This document shows positions 1 to 12,051 of a stretch of DNA of 64,000 nucleotides, piece by piece. The stretch's first letter is position 1. Every line of letters begins with the position of its first letter. The translations under genes were made by a program, and so were the position numbers. This DNA is from Rhodosporidiobolus odoratus (taxonomy: Eukaryota; Basidiomycota; Microbotryomycetes; Sporidiobolales; Sporidiobolaceae), in the NCBI GenBank assembly GCA_034387635.1, contig JAOANU010000003.1, positions 1-64,000 of the forward strand, given 5' to 3'. The notes under the pieces are model-generated. The model saw only the letters and a program-made list of their open reading frames with translations, did not search any database and was not told the origin of the DNA.

Positions 1-286
1 ACAATGTACTTGCTCCTTGAACTGGCGACGAGGTGGGAGGGTGCAAGCAGACAAAGAAAGATCCGACGCCTATTCCTTGCAACATTGGACAGCATACAAA
101 CTAGACATGGATGCAGTAGGAAAATAAGCTAAATTATCCCGGCTGAACGGGCATGGCACCGCAGCGGCAGAGGAGCAAAGTGAGGGGGAGAGACGTACGG
201 AGAAAAAGGGCGCAATTAAGTTATAGAGACAGATTCATCACCTCCCTTCCGATGTCCCTCTGACACCTTCACCGGTTAATCAGCAG

Positions 287-3200
287 CTAAGCATCCAGCA
301 TCTCACTCTCCCTCCTCGCCAAGTCCTCACTCTCTCCCCTGCTTCTTTCCCTCACGACCCCTCGGACCCTCGTCCCCCCCTCCGCCTCGTACGGAGCAAG
401 CCATTCCCCGCCGGGTTGATCCTGATCTTGCGTGCGAGGCCACAGATCTCCAACTCGAGCTCGTTTTGAAGGGTCGCGGACGAGGAGGCGCGAGACAAGG
501 TATTGAACAGACGGGGTTACGAGGCGGGTCGCGGGCGAAGTCGAGGAAAGGTCGAAAGTCGAGGCATAGGCGGAGGCCGAGGCGGAAGAAGGTGTACGAG
601 AATGAGAGCCTTTGACTGGCGAGGAGGAAGGTGTTGAAGAACCGCCGCCAGCGGCAGAAGTAGAAGAGAAACGTGGTCCTCCTTGACCTGGCCAGCGATA
701 ATCCGCCTTGGCGATCTTCATCAAGTACGCTCGTCGGCCCTTCTTGCTTGCCTCCCCATCTGACATACCGCCCGCTCCGGCACCGGCGGCTGCTCCGGTT
801 GACCCGTGAAGAGGATTCGAATCCTCAACGAAGGGCATCACCCCCGTCACTATCGCAAACAGCACCACCCCCAAAGCCCAAGCGTCCGTCATCCTGCCGT
901 CGTACTTTTTGCCCATGATCAGCTCGGGAGCGGCGTAGGCTTCGGAACCGCAACGGGTGGCGAGGAGGGGAGAGGACGGGTTAATGAAGCGTGAGAGGCC
1001 GAAGTCGGTCAGTTTTAGGAGGGGAGTTGGGAGAGAAGCGAGGAGGGCAGGGGGCGAGGTGGCGCAGAGGGAAGGGAAGGGGGAACAAGTGAGGAGGATG
1101 TCTAATGGAGGGGGATAATTGAGTAAGCTCTTGAAAAGCTGACCGGGACATGGTGAGAAAGAGACAAACTCACTCTCGAGCTTGATATCTCGATGGACCA
1201 GGCCCATTTCGTGCATCCACCCGACCGCGTCGGCCAATTCTCCAAACATCCTCCTCGCCAGCCCTTCCGTCATCTCCGAGTGCCACGTAGTGAGGAAGTC
1301 GAAGAGCTCCCCTCCCGGGCAGAAGTCGAGGACGAGGACCGTGTATAGGGGTGTGGTGAAGGTTGAGGACAGAGAGACGAGTGAGGGGTGAGAGATGGTC
1401 TGCCGAACAGTGGAGAGCGATAGCACAAGTAGCAGTAGCCGATATCGAGAAGAAGAAGGTGATCGGGAGAAGGGGGGCAGAAAGAAGAAAGCTCAGGTCA
1501 GCCATTTCTCCTGTTGGCGGGTCATGTGCAGAAGGAGAGCGCAAGAAATGGAGAGGCCGCGCACCTTCAGAACCTCCACTTCCCTGACCAAACTAATCCT
1601 CATCCTCTCGTTCCCTTCATACATACTCCTCGCCACCAGCTTCAACGCGACCGCCCCTTCTCCCTCTCCTGCTGCCTCCCTGACCTTGTCGGTACTCGCC
1701 CGAGCGAGAGCGACGCGCGAGAAAGCCCCTTTGCCCAATAGTCGCTCGACGGAAAACGTCCCGATTTGCTCGCCTCGTCGAGGCATAGGCGGGTTTGACG
1801 CGTCTTCCTCTCCCTCCTCCGTTTGTCCGTCTTCCGCTGCCACTGCGGGCGCTCCCGAGCCAGCCGACGTCGAGGTTCGAGCTTGTGATGCTCGATGAGG
1901 CGTGATGTTCGGGAAGGGGGTAGGAAAAGCGGACGAGGGTGTTGCGGTGTTGGAAGATGTGCTCGACGATTTCTTCGCCCGTTCTCGGTCTCGGTCTCGT
2001 TGCTGAGGTGTCGAGAGGTTGTAGTCGTGCGTAGTACCGTCAGCGAGAGGAGTCGCAGCGCCTGAGGGTACACGGTCGGCAGTAGAAGGCTGGGGGCCTG
2101 AAGACAGTGGCGAAGAGGAGGGAAAGGGGATAGAAGCGGGCGAGGGTAGAGAACCGAGAAGAGGCTGCGAAGGCGGATGCGGGGAGGAAGTGAACGGCGT
2201 CGACGGGGAAGAGGAAGAAGTGGCCGAGGGTGAAGCGGCATAGTTTAGTAATCTTGCGGCTCTCGCTGCAGACGAGGTTGATACGGCTGAAGGCGAGGGA
2301 GTGATGAAAGCTGTCGGAGGTTCAATGGCAGTGGGTAGACTACTCAGCGGCGCGTGTGAAGGGGAGGAGAGGGAAGAGCTGGCTCCACCCGACGTGACGT
2401 CGAGCAGAGACGAAGTGTTGAGCGCCGCCAATCTCGGTCTCAGCGCGGTGACCGGACTCTCCGCTACCCCCGCCTCCTCCTCCTTCGCCCGCGTGCCTAG
2501 CGGACTAGGACTCTCCCGCCGCCGGTGCTGCTGCTGACGCTGCTGAGTCACGGCAGACGCGGATCCGATGCTGCCAATGCTCCCACCCCGCCCTCGAGTC
2601 CAAAGCCCGCTTCCCGTTTTCGAGCTCGCCTCTTCCGCTGCGTCATCGAGCCAACTCCCCCCGCCTGTCGAGGATGCGAGCGAGAACCGAAGCGCGTCGC
2701 CGGTGGGAGGAAGTGGTGGGGGACGCGGAGGAACGGGCGAAGACGAAGCAGAAGGGAAGGAGGGAAAGGCGCCCCAGCTTCCTAGGGAGGATGAAGCCGA
2801 GGTCTCGCGACCGTGTCGGGAGGAGGAGGAATTGTGCCGACTTGGGGGATTGGGCGGGGGGCTCAACGCGCCCGCACGGAGGGAAGACGAGGGGCCTTTT
2901 GAGCTCGAGGCCGAGTCGAAGAACGAGAGGGTCTTGCTCCGTTGCGGGGGGAGGCGCCCATCTTCCCCTACTTCGCTCGAAGCGCCGCGGGAGGGAGTAG
3001 CCGCCCCCGAGCTGCTCATCCACCCCGAGTCGTTCCTCTCGCTCAACCCGAGCGAGGACGCGAGTGAGCCATCCCGGATCTCCTGAAAAATGCTGTCCCC
3101 GCGCCTTCGTCCCCCTCTAGCTGCGCCCTCTCCGCCTCCCGTGTACCCGGCTCCGAGACTTCGCTTCCCCCAGCTCGCAACGCGATCCAACCCTCCGCCA

Positions 3201-3544
3201 TTCGCGGCGGCGGATGACGAAGGTATGAACCCAAACTCGCTCCGCCTGCTGTGCTCCCCTCCAAAGTCAAGTGGGCTCGGCAGCCCGCCGAGCGGGACAT
3301 GGTCGTCGCCAAAGATAGACGAGGAGGAAAAGCCAGAGTAAGAGGTCTCGCTGTTGATAGAACCCCAACTGGCGATACGGCGTGAGTTCGAGTTACCGTT
3401 CGAGGTGGAAGAAGGTGTTGTGGGGGCGGGAGAGGCCGCGACGGCGGTTCGAGGTGCGGTCGAGGGCGCGAGGGCGAGGTGCAGTGATGCGGGAGGCGGA
3501 GGCTGTGAGGCGGCGGACGATGGAGGTGGGTGTATTGAGGTCAT
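287..3544 (-). CDS. Ser/Thr protein kinase with long Ser-rich N-terminus (CAMK-like)
   Basis: Three exons with introns at 1400..1564 and 1102..1173 give about 1006 residues. The first ~600 residues are Ser/Pro/Gly-rich and probably disordered. The kinase domain follows: glycine loop LLGKGAFSRVAL, lysine in AVALKLVARS, catalytic HRDIKLEN (formed exactly across the second intron), DFG in LKLTDFGLSRF, and an APE motif in SEAYAAPELIMGKKYDG. The C-lobe carries a Gly/Ser-rich insert before the last helix (SRLLVRDPSKRAR). All catalytic residues are present, so the kinase should be active. Activation-loop wording resembles fungal CAMK-group orphan kinases; the specific orthologue and substrates are not clear. 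The ATG at 3544 was chosen because it begins the Ser/Pro-rich protein; the frame stays open another 92 codons upstream, so a longer start cannot be excluded. Confidence 0.88.
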
Positions 3545-4446
3545 GATGTGGTACGGAATGACGGAGATGGGATGCAGGATGGAAGGCGAAAGAAGGAGAG
3601 ATGGCGAATTGTCTGCGGGCGAGAAAAAGGTCAGCCGGTCAAAGTGGGAATCGCGAGGCTGGCGAATGACTCGAAGCTGGCTACGGTAATCTATACAGCG
3701 CTGTTGGTCCGAGCTAGAGTCGAAGCCCTCGTTACGCCAGAGTATGGTGTAGAGATATGAATGGATTCCGAGGATGTCCCCTGGCCTTGAAAACGGGGCA
3801 AACTCCTTCCTCACCACCACTCGAAGGGCGTCTCGCCCTCTGCCTAGCCCAGCCGTGTATCCGAGTAAGCTAAACGCACCTGTTTAGCCCGTTGTCACCC
3901 TTTGTTGAGTTGGAATTATCGCTCGAGTCGAGTGGGGAGAGATGCGAGGCGGTAACAGCGAGGAAACAGCGGGAAGAGCTGCGCGTCGCTGAGTAGCTAG
4001 TTGAGAGTGTTCTGACCGAGTTGAGCGTGTTCGATCTAGTGTTTGTAGGTGTAAATAAGGAGTCGAGGATAGAAATAGAAATACACATCACAACCAACAT
4101 CGAGAACAAGTCACTCAGTACTAGCTAAACTAGCTCATGTAGCACTCGATGGTAGTAGCTGGTTAAGCGTACTAGTGCGCCGCTTGCATTTCTATCCTGC
4201 CTGATGCATGCGTCGCCGCGTCGTTGGCAACATTTCGACTTTCCTCATCTTCGATTTTTCTGCACTTCTTGCATCGCTGCACTCGGAACAAGTTACACCG
4301 GACCCGTCTAGTCCGACAAAAAGACGAGCTATAAACCCGCGAGAGAAGAAAAAAGACAGGACAACGTGGACGTGGCCCTGATTGTTGTGGTCGATAAAGA
4401 AAAGAGTGGTGGTCAGAGCGAGAGCCGGAAGGGGATAGGAGCGTGA
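3545..4446. other. intergenic region upstream of the kinase gene
   Basis: About 900 bases between the kinase start and the nitrilase 3' end. It should hold the kinase promoter and 5' leader. I see no further gene and no repeat. Confidence 0.5.
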
Positions 4447-6281
4447 TCAGGCGAGCAGAGTGCCGCCGAGGACGAGGGAAGCGACGGCAGGCGAGGAGGA
4501 AGCGCTCTCAACCGCAGCGTTGGCGCGGGTCCCCGCAGCGCCAGCAGCAGAGGCAGTCGCCGACGATTCACTGCTTGCACAGCGGGCTCAATACAATGCT
4601 TGCGAGTGCAATGTGAGGCAGAAGAACTCGCGTGAGAAGAGTAATGTGCCGCGGCAGCCATGATTCAAGTCACCGACGTGTTACGCTGAGGGACGAGCGT
4701 ACCGTTCTCCTGCACAGCAGCGACAAGGTCAACTCGAGCAGGCAGGAAGATGTGAAAAGAAAGGCAATGTACCCTCGGGAGGTAGGCCGGAACCGCCGCC
4801 TCGATCTGCTCAACAATGCCCCAGCTCTGCTCGGATTCCGGATTGCACGCGACGTTGGCAAAGGCGGTCGCGTTGACGCTTGCGAAGATGATCGGCTCGC
4901 CCTGAAAGTCGTCATTCGCCTGCGACTCGACGAGCTTGACACCCGTTGCGGCGTAGATGGCGCAACCGCCGACACCGGGCGAGACAGTCACTGCTCCCGA
5001 GTTGATCGCGAAAACGCGAGCAGCGGCAAGGTTGGTCTCTACGTCCTCGAACCAAAGTGCGTCGATGTCGTTGATCTGAGGGTTGTAGGGAAAGGGTCCA
5101 ATGCGCAGGTCGGGCGATTGAGCCTGGATAGGTAAAGTCATGGCCGGCTGTTTCGTTAGGGCACAAGCACGAGAAAGCAGGAAGGAAGGGAACTGTAGGC
5201 GGGACAGCTGCTGGAGAGACGTGGGCTAGGAATAGTAGAGACGGACGTGGAAGTGCTGTAAAAGCGGGGAAAAGAGGAAGAGTGTCAGTCAATGGTAAGA
5301 AGAACAGAAGGAAGAAGGAAGGCGACGCACCTACCAGCATTCAAGCAGAGAGATGCGACCAATAGGGGTTTCGAGACGTAAAGGCGAGCTGCGTTAGGGT
5401 CATCCCACAGGAAAAGGAAGAAAGCAAGGCGGAAAAAGAGCTCAAAGACGGACTCGAAACGACCTGCAACTTCGTGCCATCCGACCACAAGTCCCTCTCG
5501 GATCCCGACGGCCTCAGCTTGTCTCGGTGGATGAGGACCTGGCCGTCAGGCCCGAAAAGCGCCTGAGCCATGTAGTTGTGGTCGCCCGCGCGTTCTGAGA
5601 AGCCGAGTGCGACGTAGACCTCGTTGGAACTGGCGGCGTCGACAAACTGCTGCCACTGCGTTGAGTTGACGACGAGTGAGTTTTCGATGTATTGTATGAA
5701 TCGACGTGCTCGAACATCCAGTCGTTTTGATCGCAGCCCTGCGAGCGGTGAGGTAGAGCCGAGGATCGAGCGGGAGATATACATGAGAAGGGACGGCAAG
5801 GCGGGTGAGCAGAAAGGAGAGGAAGAGAGAAGGAGAACAGTCATTTCGAGGAAGGAAAAAAATGGGAAGGACAGCCAGTAAGGAAACTCCTTTACCTTGG
5901 GGTAGCCTGGCACCCAAGTCTACGGGGGGGAAGTCGTCAGTACATTCATTCAAGAGCAGGGTAAGCAGTAGGGAGGCAGGGAGAGGAAGCGTACCTCAGG
6001 GAACGCGACGACCTTGGCGCCGTCCTTCGCCGCCTGCGCAATAAGCTCGACACCAAAGTCGACCGTAGCGTTAAGGTTGTAACCGACATTGGGAGTGTCC
6101 CGGTCCTTGTTGAGAATCGGGAGAGGCCAGCGCGTTTAACGCGGGGTGCTCGAACGGCGGCGATGGTCAGGTTCGACAGATCCCACTCGGCGACGGAAGC
6201 GCGGCGCGCGGATGGGGACGGAGCAGCCGATGCAAGGCTGGAAAGGAGGAACAGCACGGCGAGGGAAGCGGTAGATTGCAT
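4447..6281 (-). pseudogene. secreted nitrilase, frame-disrupted
   Basis: Nitrilase-superfamily enzymes hydrolyse nitriles or amides with a Glu-Lys-Cys triad. All three landmarks are here: Glu in AKVVAFPE, Lys in HRDKLRPSGSERDLWSDG, and Cys in TPIGRISLLECW. The N-terminus (MQSTASLAVLFLLSSLASAAP) is a clear signal peptide. A last exon ending at 4447 would encode a Ser/Ala-rich tail with hydrophobic end (AVASLVLGGTLLA), like a GPI-attachment signal. The reading frame is broken. A 5-bp tandem duplication (TGTAT twice, 5688..5697) throws the frame between DWMFEHVDSY and YIENSLVVNSTQW. A second shift lies near 6130, and the exon carrying the catalytic Cys cannot be joined in frame on either side with canonical splice sites. 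It is probably a pseudogene; clustered assembly indels are the alternative. If the GPI tail is not used, the frame stops at 4665. Confidence 0.75.
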
Positions 6282-6689
6282 GATCGCGGCAAGGGGAAGG
6301 GTTCGAGGCGACTCAGAGGTGAGCGTAGGCGTGAAGGAGATATGGAGAAGGCAGATCTCTGCCAGCGTATCGCAGTTGCACGCATCGATAACGATGCGAG
6401 ATGAGTCAAGTTGATTGTCTGTCCTCAGTGCGGGTTCGGGCGGGAAAAGATGGCGGACCCGCGGTAATGGACCCGTTCCAGAGTCTGCTTCAAGACAATT
6501 TCGCCATCCATATGATCAGCGTCGACTCACCTTGCGCGTAAATCCTCCGGCGCGGGTGGTGCCGGCGAGTGAGCCAGCCGGAGGGGGAACTGCAGCTGCA
6601 CTCTCGAGAGAAGCATCGTCGAGAAAGAGAGAGGAAGCGAGAGAAAGATGGAGACAGAGACGGAGACAGAGATGCACTGCACCTCGACT
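6282..6689. other. intergenic region
   Basis: About 400 bases holding the nitrilase upstream region and the 3' flank of the arginyl-tRNA synthetase gene. No gene or repeat seen. Confidence 0.5.
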
Positions 6690-9390
6690 CTACATTCGCT
6701 CCAACGGCTCGAGGGTCAACAACCTCAACGCGCTGCCGAGCACGTCCTTGGCGCTAACATACAACCACAACCTGGCCATGGCCAACTCCCTCTCCTGACC
6801 CTTGACGATGAGTGTCTCCCACGCGCTCGAAATGGCATGGCACAGCCTGAAGGCGTACGTACAAATGGTGGCCGGCTCGAGGGACTTCAGCGCGGCCTTG
6901 ACCACGTCCGGGTAGGAAGCGAGGAGGAGAACGATTTCGCGAGCTTTGGGCTCGGTGAGGAGGGAGACGTTGATCGAGGAGGGACGTTCGGCGGGAGTGG
7001 GGAGGACGAGGTCGGGAGCGTTCTTGCGCTCGACCGAAGAGAGACGGACGTGGGCGTATTGGAGGTAAGGTCCTGCGGGAAATGGTCGGTGTTCAGTACG
7101 ACGAGACGGGAAAGACGCAGGTCGAGAAACGAGAAGTGGCGGCGGCATGGCGAGCGAGAAGAAGTGCAATCAAGCGAGGGTATCGGAGGCAGTGGGATCG
7201 CAAGAGCCCAGTGAGACTCGGCGGGAGAGGAAAAGGCACGTACCCGTGTCACCCTCGAAGGAAGTCATCCTCTCCCACTTAAAGTCGTAGTTGTTGATCC
7301 TGTGTTTGGAAAATGCGCGACGATCAGTGTCCAGTCTATATTGCCCGACTCAGACCAGAAGGGAGAAGGCGGGGCAACGCACCTCTTAGCCGCCATATCC
7401 TGAATCTTGACCGCCGTAATACCAAGCTTGTCACTCGTAAACTCGGGGTCCTCGATCGCGTTGTACTTGGCCTCGTTCTTCTGCATGACCTCGTGCATGA
7501 CACGCTTGGACTCGTCGAGGATCTGCTCGAGGAAGACGGCGGTACCCTTGCGGGTTGACATGCCTTGGACCATGCCGAAGTTGACGTGCGAGAGAGTCTT
7601 GGCCCACGGGTAGCCCATCAAGTCGAGGACTTTGAAGAACTACGAGCGGCGAAGGAGATAAAGGTCAGCATGCGTGAGAGGAAAGTGGCCTCGTGTTCTT
7701 CGTGGAAAGACAAAGACAGGCGGGTGGACCAGGATGGAGGAGTCCAGGATGACACGCCCATCGGAAGAGAGCGCGAGAACTCAAGAGAGGGAGAGAGGAG
7801 CAGGAAGAAAACGCACCTGCGCCAAATGCAGATCTTGCTGACTGGCCACAACATACACCATCTGATCAAACTTGAACTTCTCATGCCTCTCAACAGCACC
7901 GCCGATATCCCTCGTGATGTAAACGCTGGTGCCGTCCTTCTTCCTAACAATCGTCTTGCCAAGCTTCCACTTCTCGAGGTCGACGATGAGGGCGCCTTGC
8001 GACTCTTCGACGATACCGGAACCCTGGAGCGTTTGAAGAGCGGCGTCGCAGGAGGAGGTCGAAACTTGCGACTCGCCAGAGTACAAGTCGAAGTAGATGT
8101 TGAGACGGGCGTAGGTTTCCTTGTACTTGACAATCGAAAGGTCGCGGAACTTTTGCCAAAGGGCGACGGCCTCCTTGTCGCCTGCAGGGCCGCGGGCAGA
8201 AGAACATGAGGTGTGCGATAGAGGCGAGAGAGGACAGGGGAAGATACGAAAGGGAGGCAAGGTCAGCCATGCCTCGCGGGCAAGAACGAGCGATTTCCAG
8301 CGCACCAGCCTCCATCTTGACGAAGAATTCCCTCGCGCGGTCGTGGATCGTCTCGTCCGTCTCCCCATCCTTGTTGATTTTGACGTAAACCTCGTACAGG
8401 TGCGTGATGGCGTCCTTCTCGAGGGCTTCTTCGGAACCGTAGCGCTCGAACCCGACGGCGAGAATACCTACAGAAGGGCAGTATAAATAGAGCCGGTCAG
8501 CGCGCAGTCCTCAAGTCGTGAGAAGGTCATGAGGTAACGAGAAGCGGAAAGGTAGGTGGCCAGGCATAGGGAATGTAGGAGAGGCGGAAGTGGAAGACAA
8601 GGAGAGGGAGACGTACCGAACTGCTTGCCCCAGTCACCAAGGTAGTTCATCCTGAGCACATCGTAACCGTTTGCCTCGTACAAGTTGGCAAGGAAAGCAC
8701 CGATGATAGTGGAACGCAAGTGACCGGCGTGGAAAGGCTTGGCGATGTTGGGCGACGAGAACTCGACGACGACACTCTTCCCATACCCAGTCTTGTTCGT
8801 TCCGTAGCCATTTTCCTTTGCGAGCTTGAGACCCGCAGGAGGTGCGTCAGCGGTTCCGGTGGAGTCAAGGGAGAGCTTGGAGAATTTCGAGAGGGCAGAG
8901 TGGTCTTCGTCCGGAGTGAGGTAGGTTTGCGAGTTGATTTGGGAAAGAACGAGCGTTGACAGTGCGGCAAGGTCGACGGTGAAGGAGATGAAGGCGCCTT
9001 GGGAGGAGATGGTGGCGAGGTAGGGCGTCGGCTTGAACTGTATTGTAGAAAGGAGAAAAGGTGAGAATGGTCATGCTGAGTCAAGAAAGAAGGAAAAAAG
9101 GAGGAAGCAGAAGAGCGTACCTCCTTGACGAGCCTCTCTGCAATCTCCTGGGGCTTTCCCTTGAGCCTGAACCGAGGAACGGCCACCATGAAATCGCCCA
9201 TAGCATTCTTGCCCGTCTTTCCGCTTTCTACGCCCTCGAACGCCTTGTCGACCGTGACGCCATCTGAGCCAAGTACGGATACGATGTACTCTGCTGCTGC
9301 GAGTTTAAAGAGGTCGAGAGCTGGAGTAGTGGGGTAGTCTTGAGGAATTGAAGGAGTCGCCGGAAGGGGGAAAGGAGGAATGGTAGACAT
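6690..9390 (-). CDS. RRS1: arginyl-tRNA synthetase
   Basis: Class I aminoacyl-tRNA synthetase charging tRNA-Arg. The N-terminal Arg-tRNA-synthetase domain (from [20 protein letters not shown], with [16 protein letters not shown] in the second exon) is followed by the catalytic core. That core has the HIGH-type motif [20 protein letters not shown] and the signature [12 protein letters not shown], then [20 protein letters not shown] and [11 protein letters not shown]. The KMSKS-equivalent loop is [16 protein letters not shown]. The C-terminal anticodon-binding domain ([17 protein letters not shown]) ends in the family-typical LTLEPLERM. At least six short introns interrupt the gene, several with GTACG donors. 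Length and motifs match eukaryotic ArgRS and I see no lesion. No obvious mitochondrial presequence is attached to this start, so the product is most likely cytosolic. Confidence 0.95.
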
Positions 9391-9401
9391 GGTGCGGGTA
9401 G

Positions 9402-9797
9402 CTAGTAGGTTGCTGTATCGGTAATTAAAAGTACTGGCTGAGCGTATACGCTGTAATGCGGTGTATTGAGAGTTGAAGAGTTGAACTGATGAAGATGGAG
9501 AGAAGGTTCGGCAGAAACGCGGTACAACGGCGCGCAGAGAGAATAGAGACGTGGTGGGTACTCGTTCGGGAGGTGCTGATGTCGCTTGACTTGTCTACCC
9601 AGCAGCAAGAACCAGAGCGGGAATCGTTGAATGGCCTCGAGAACAAAATGCTCAACTTGACTCGTCGTTCTCGCTCTCATCAGAGCTGTGACGGTGGTCT
9701 GCTCAAGACTCTCGCACAGCTCCGACAAATGCGTAAAGCTGGACCGGCTCCTTGCCGTTTCGCCTTGCGTCGACCCGATCGCCCTCCCTTTACCCAT
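9402..9797 (-). CDS. uncertain small ORF upstream of RRS1
   Basis: An ORF beginning MGKGRAIGSTQGETARSR ends 12 bases before the RRS1 start on the same strand. Its first ~65 residues (FTHLSELCESLEQTTVTALM, then VEHFVLEAIQRF) look like a small helical protein, and the frame continues a further 18 codons upstream to a TAG. The rest looks like read-through sequence, so if real it probably ends by splicing. It could equally be part of the RRS1 5' leader. I do not recognise a family. Confidence 0.2.
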   Translation of the reverse strand: MGKGRAIGSTQGETARSRSSFTHLSELCESLEQTTVTALMRARTTSQVEHFVLEAIQRFPLWFLLLGRQVKRHQHLPNEYPPRLYSLCAPLYRVSAEPSLHLHQFNSSTLNTPHYSVYAQPVLLITDTATY

Positions 9798-9803
9798 CGT
9801 CAC

Positions 9804-10074
9804 ATTCTTGCTCTGCAGATGTCCCGGCTTCGCAAAGGCCGCAAGGGACGCCGCCTACTCTTCTTCCTGGGCACATACCCGCCCCGCCGGTAGTCCCGAG
9901 CTATCGTGCGCTCGCGCATTCCTCTCTCATTTCTCGGACCGCTTTTTTCTCGCAGAGCTGGTTTGCCTTCCGCTCAGCTGTATTTAGCTGCGTCTCGTAC
10001 TAGAAGCACTACGACAGCTGAACTGACTTGCAGCACTGAGCAAGACAAACGCGTGGAGCAAGTAACAACGGGAA
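9804..10074. other. intergenic region
   Basis: Short region left of the duplicated block. No gene recognised. Confidence 0.4.
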
Positions 10075-10129
10075 ATGGCTGGGCAACAAGGTAAAAAAAG
10101 TGTATACTGGCGACCAGCGCTGCGGGTGA

Positions 10130-11880
10130 GGGGCCTTGGACCGGTCACCTACATTCCCGCTATCTCTGTATCGCTGTGGCTGCTACCCCTGCAGTGTTGT
10201 CGTGGCTCATGGGGATTGTACTCCGTATGGCGCTTGGGAGGCTGTACAACAGCCCATGCACCGTGAAAAAGTCAGTATCAATTCCCGCTCATGCCCAGTC
10301 CAAGCCAGGGGATCCCCAGTCTAAGGCTGAGACAGGGGAGAAGCCGGGTGGGGGCAGAACTGCGGAACCTACAGCGAAAAGCTGTAGAGGTGACCAGTCA
10401 CCATCGTACTACGAAAGGCATGTACACAAAAGAAAATCACATCACTGACACTGAGGAGGCGCATGGCTTCCTTTGACGGCAGTACGGATCATTAGCTCCT
10501 AAAACCTGTAGGTGAGCTGGATGCTCTTGATCCAAGCACGTGCCCCCCCGCCATTCTCCCAATTATTCTGATGTCCTCGAGCTTCTCCTCTGCGTAGTAC
10601 TGGCAACCTGTTCCCCTAGGGTACAAGTCCTTGCAATACCAGTGGTAGTACCGCTGTCATTCCTGGTCACTGAGACCCAAAGACGAGCTGGCAGGCTCGC
10701 CCACTTGACCGAGTCTGACCTGTGCCGAGCACAAGGTGACAAAGGCTGCGAGGCTCGGACCATACGTGATGGTTAGTGGGTGTTTCTCACGTGTCCATAC
10801 CAAGTTGCTCAGGACATCTTGTATGACGCTGTTGAAGAGCACATAGCCCGGAGGGGTAAGTACTTGTGCAGGAACCACCGTCCTCAAGCAAGGGCGAAGA
10901 CAGGATTCGAGCCGGAGGGAGGAGGAGGGGTGTCGTTCGTGCTCTAGCTTCCCGCTACGAAAGCAATCAATAGTGATTCGAGCTTGAATTCGACAGTAAC
11001 TAGGATGGGGGATAGTAGCGGTGAAGAAGAACCGAAACTACAAAGCTTGCCGAGAATTATCCCGATCACTCAACATCCACCTACTCCAGAGTGTCCGTCT
11101 GCAGGACGCAAAGGATAGAGTGAGCGAGGATCAAGAGGTCTCGGCAGTTTGAAAGATGAATAAGCAGAAATAAGACTTAGCTCTAGGGGGAGTTAAGTCG
11201 TGCAAGTCGAGCCAGACTTAGCAACTTGCTGGCAGGCTGGCTGTTGAAGGCATAGACAGAGCCACAAAACCAGTGGGGCGCAACAAGTGCTCAGATATGT
11301 CGCAGTTGACACGTATGCTGAAGTTGAAAGATCTTATGCAGCTGCAAAGGGTTCCAAGATAAGCTATAACAGACGGGAAAAAGAAGGCTCTAGGGGTAAT
11401 TTGGAGTTGAGTGCGCACTTTGGGTCATCGGTACGAGAAACAACCTGTGATGGGTGACTGAGAGTCAGTATAGCCTAAGGGAAACCCTGAGTTGGTGACT
11501 TGACTTACACCGTCTCCGTGGCATAATGCCTCCTCCAGCGCGCTCGAAACCGCCTGATTATTGCCGTCCTTGTCCGGGTAGCCGACAGCGATTTCGAGGC
11601 TCTATCGATGAGCAAACATCAGCACATGTGAGATATGTTCAAAGCTCGGCGGATATACATAGTCGGCGAGGTCTAATCGTTGGTTGGCCAAAATGTTGTT
11701 AGTACTCGTCGAGGTGCGATTGCTCCCTGTGGCTGCCAGGTGGTGGCACATAAACACAGTTCCTGACGGCGCGTGACCGACGCCCCAAGTCGGGACATAG
11801 CGCGCGGTCCCTGTTGAAGGAATCGGCGACGTTTGAAGAGACGGAAATTTATGGACGGAAAAGACGGCGTTCACAAGAGG
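10130..11880 (-). pseudogene. degenerate copy of the lineage-specific gene at 42.8 kb
   Basis: Matching segments appear in the right order on the minus strand: QRLDLADYVYPPSF near 11.66 kb, the equivalent of GYPDKDGNNQAVSSALEEAL near 11.55 kb, and TPPGYVLFNSVIQDVLSN near 10.8 kb. Between them the frame is interrupted. The codon matching Trp in LSDREWRQYYYWY of the intact copy is TGA here (around 10.66 kb), and the sequence from 10.87 to 11.2 kb does not align. The downstream convergent small membrane ORF is also partly preserved (AATPAVLSWLMGIVL, 10.18-10.45 kb, +). No function is known for the family. Confidence 0.7.
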
Positions 11881-12051
11881 TCAGTGGGCAAACAACGATT
11901 CAGCGTAAAGGCGAGAGAGCTACGCCCTTGCAGTCCAACGCTCCGTCCCACCCACCTTGCCTCGTACATGATTAGCGTGTGCTCTCGTTGGGCAACTCGA
12001 CCCGGCTTCTTGTTTTTCTTCTTCTCCATCTTCACTCGAATAGCTCTAACC

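Noticed and set aside
2568..3086. Plus-strand ORFs opposite the kinase N-terminal region
   Set aside because: They are antisense shadows of a long Ser-rich, GC-rich coding exon and have no features of their own.
10885..10905. tRNA B-box-like word (GATTCGAGCC)
   Set aside because: No matching A box, no pairing T-arm and no acceptor stem around it; it lies inside a degenerate gene copy.
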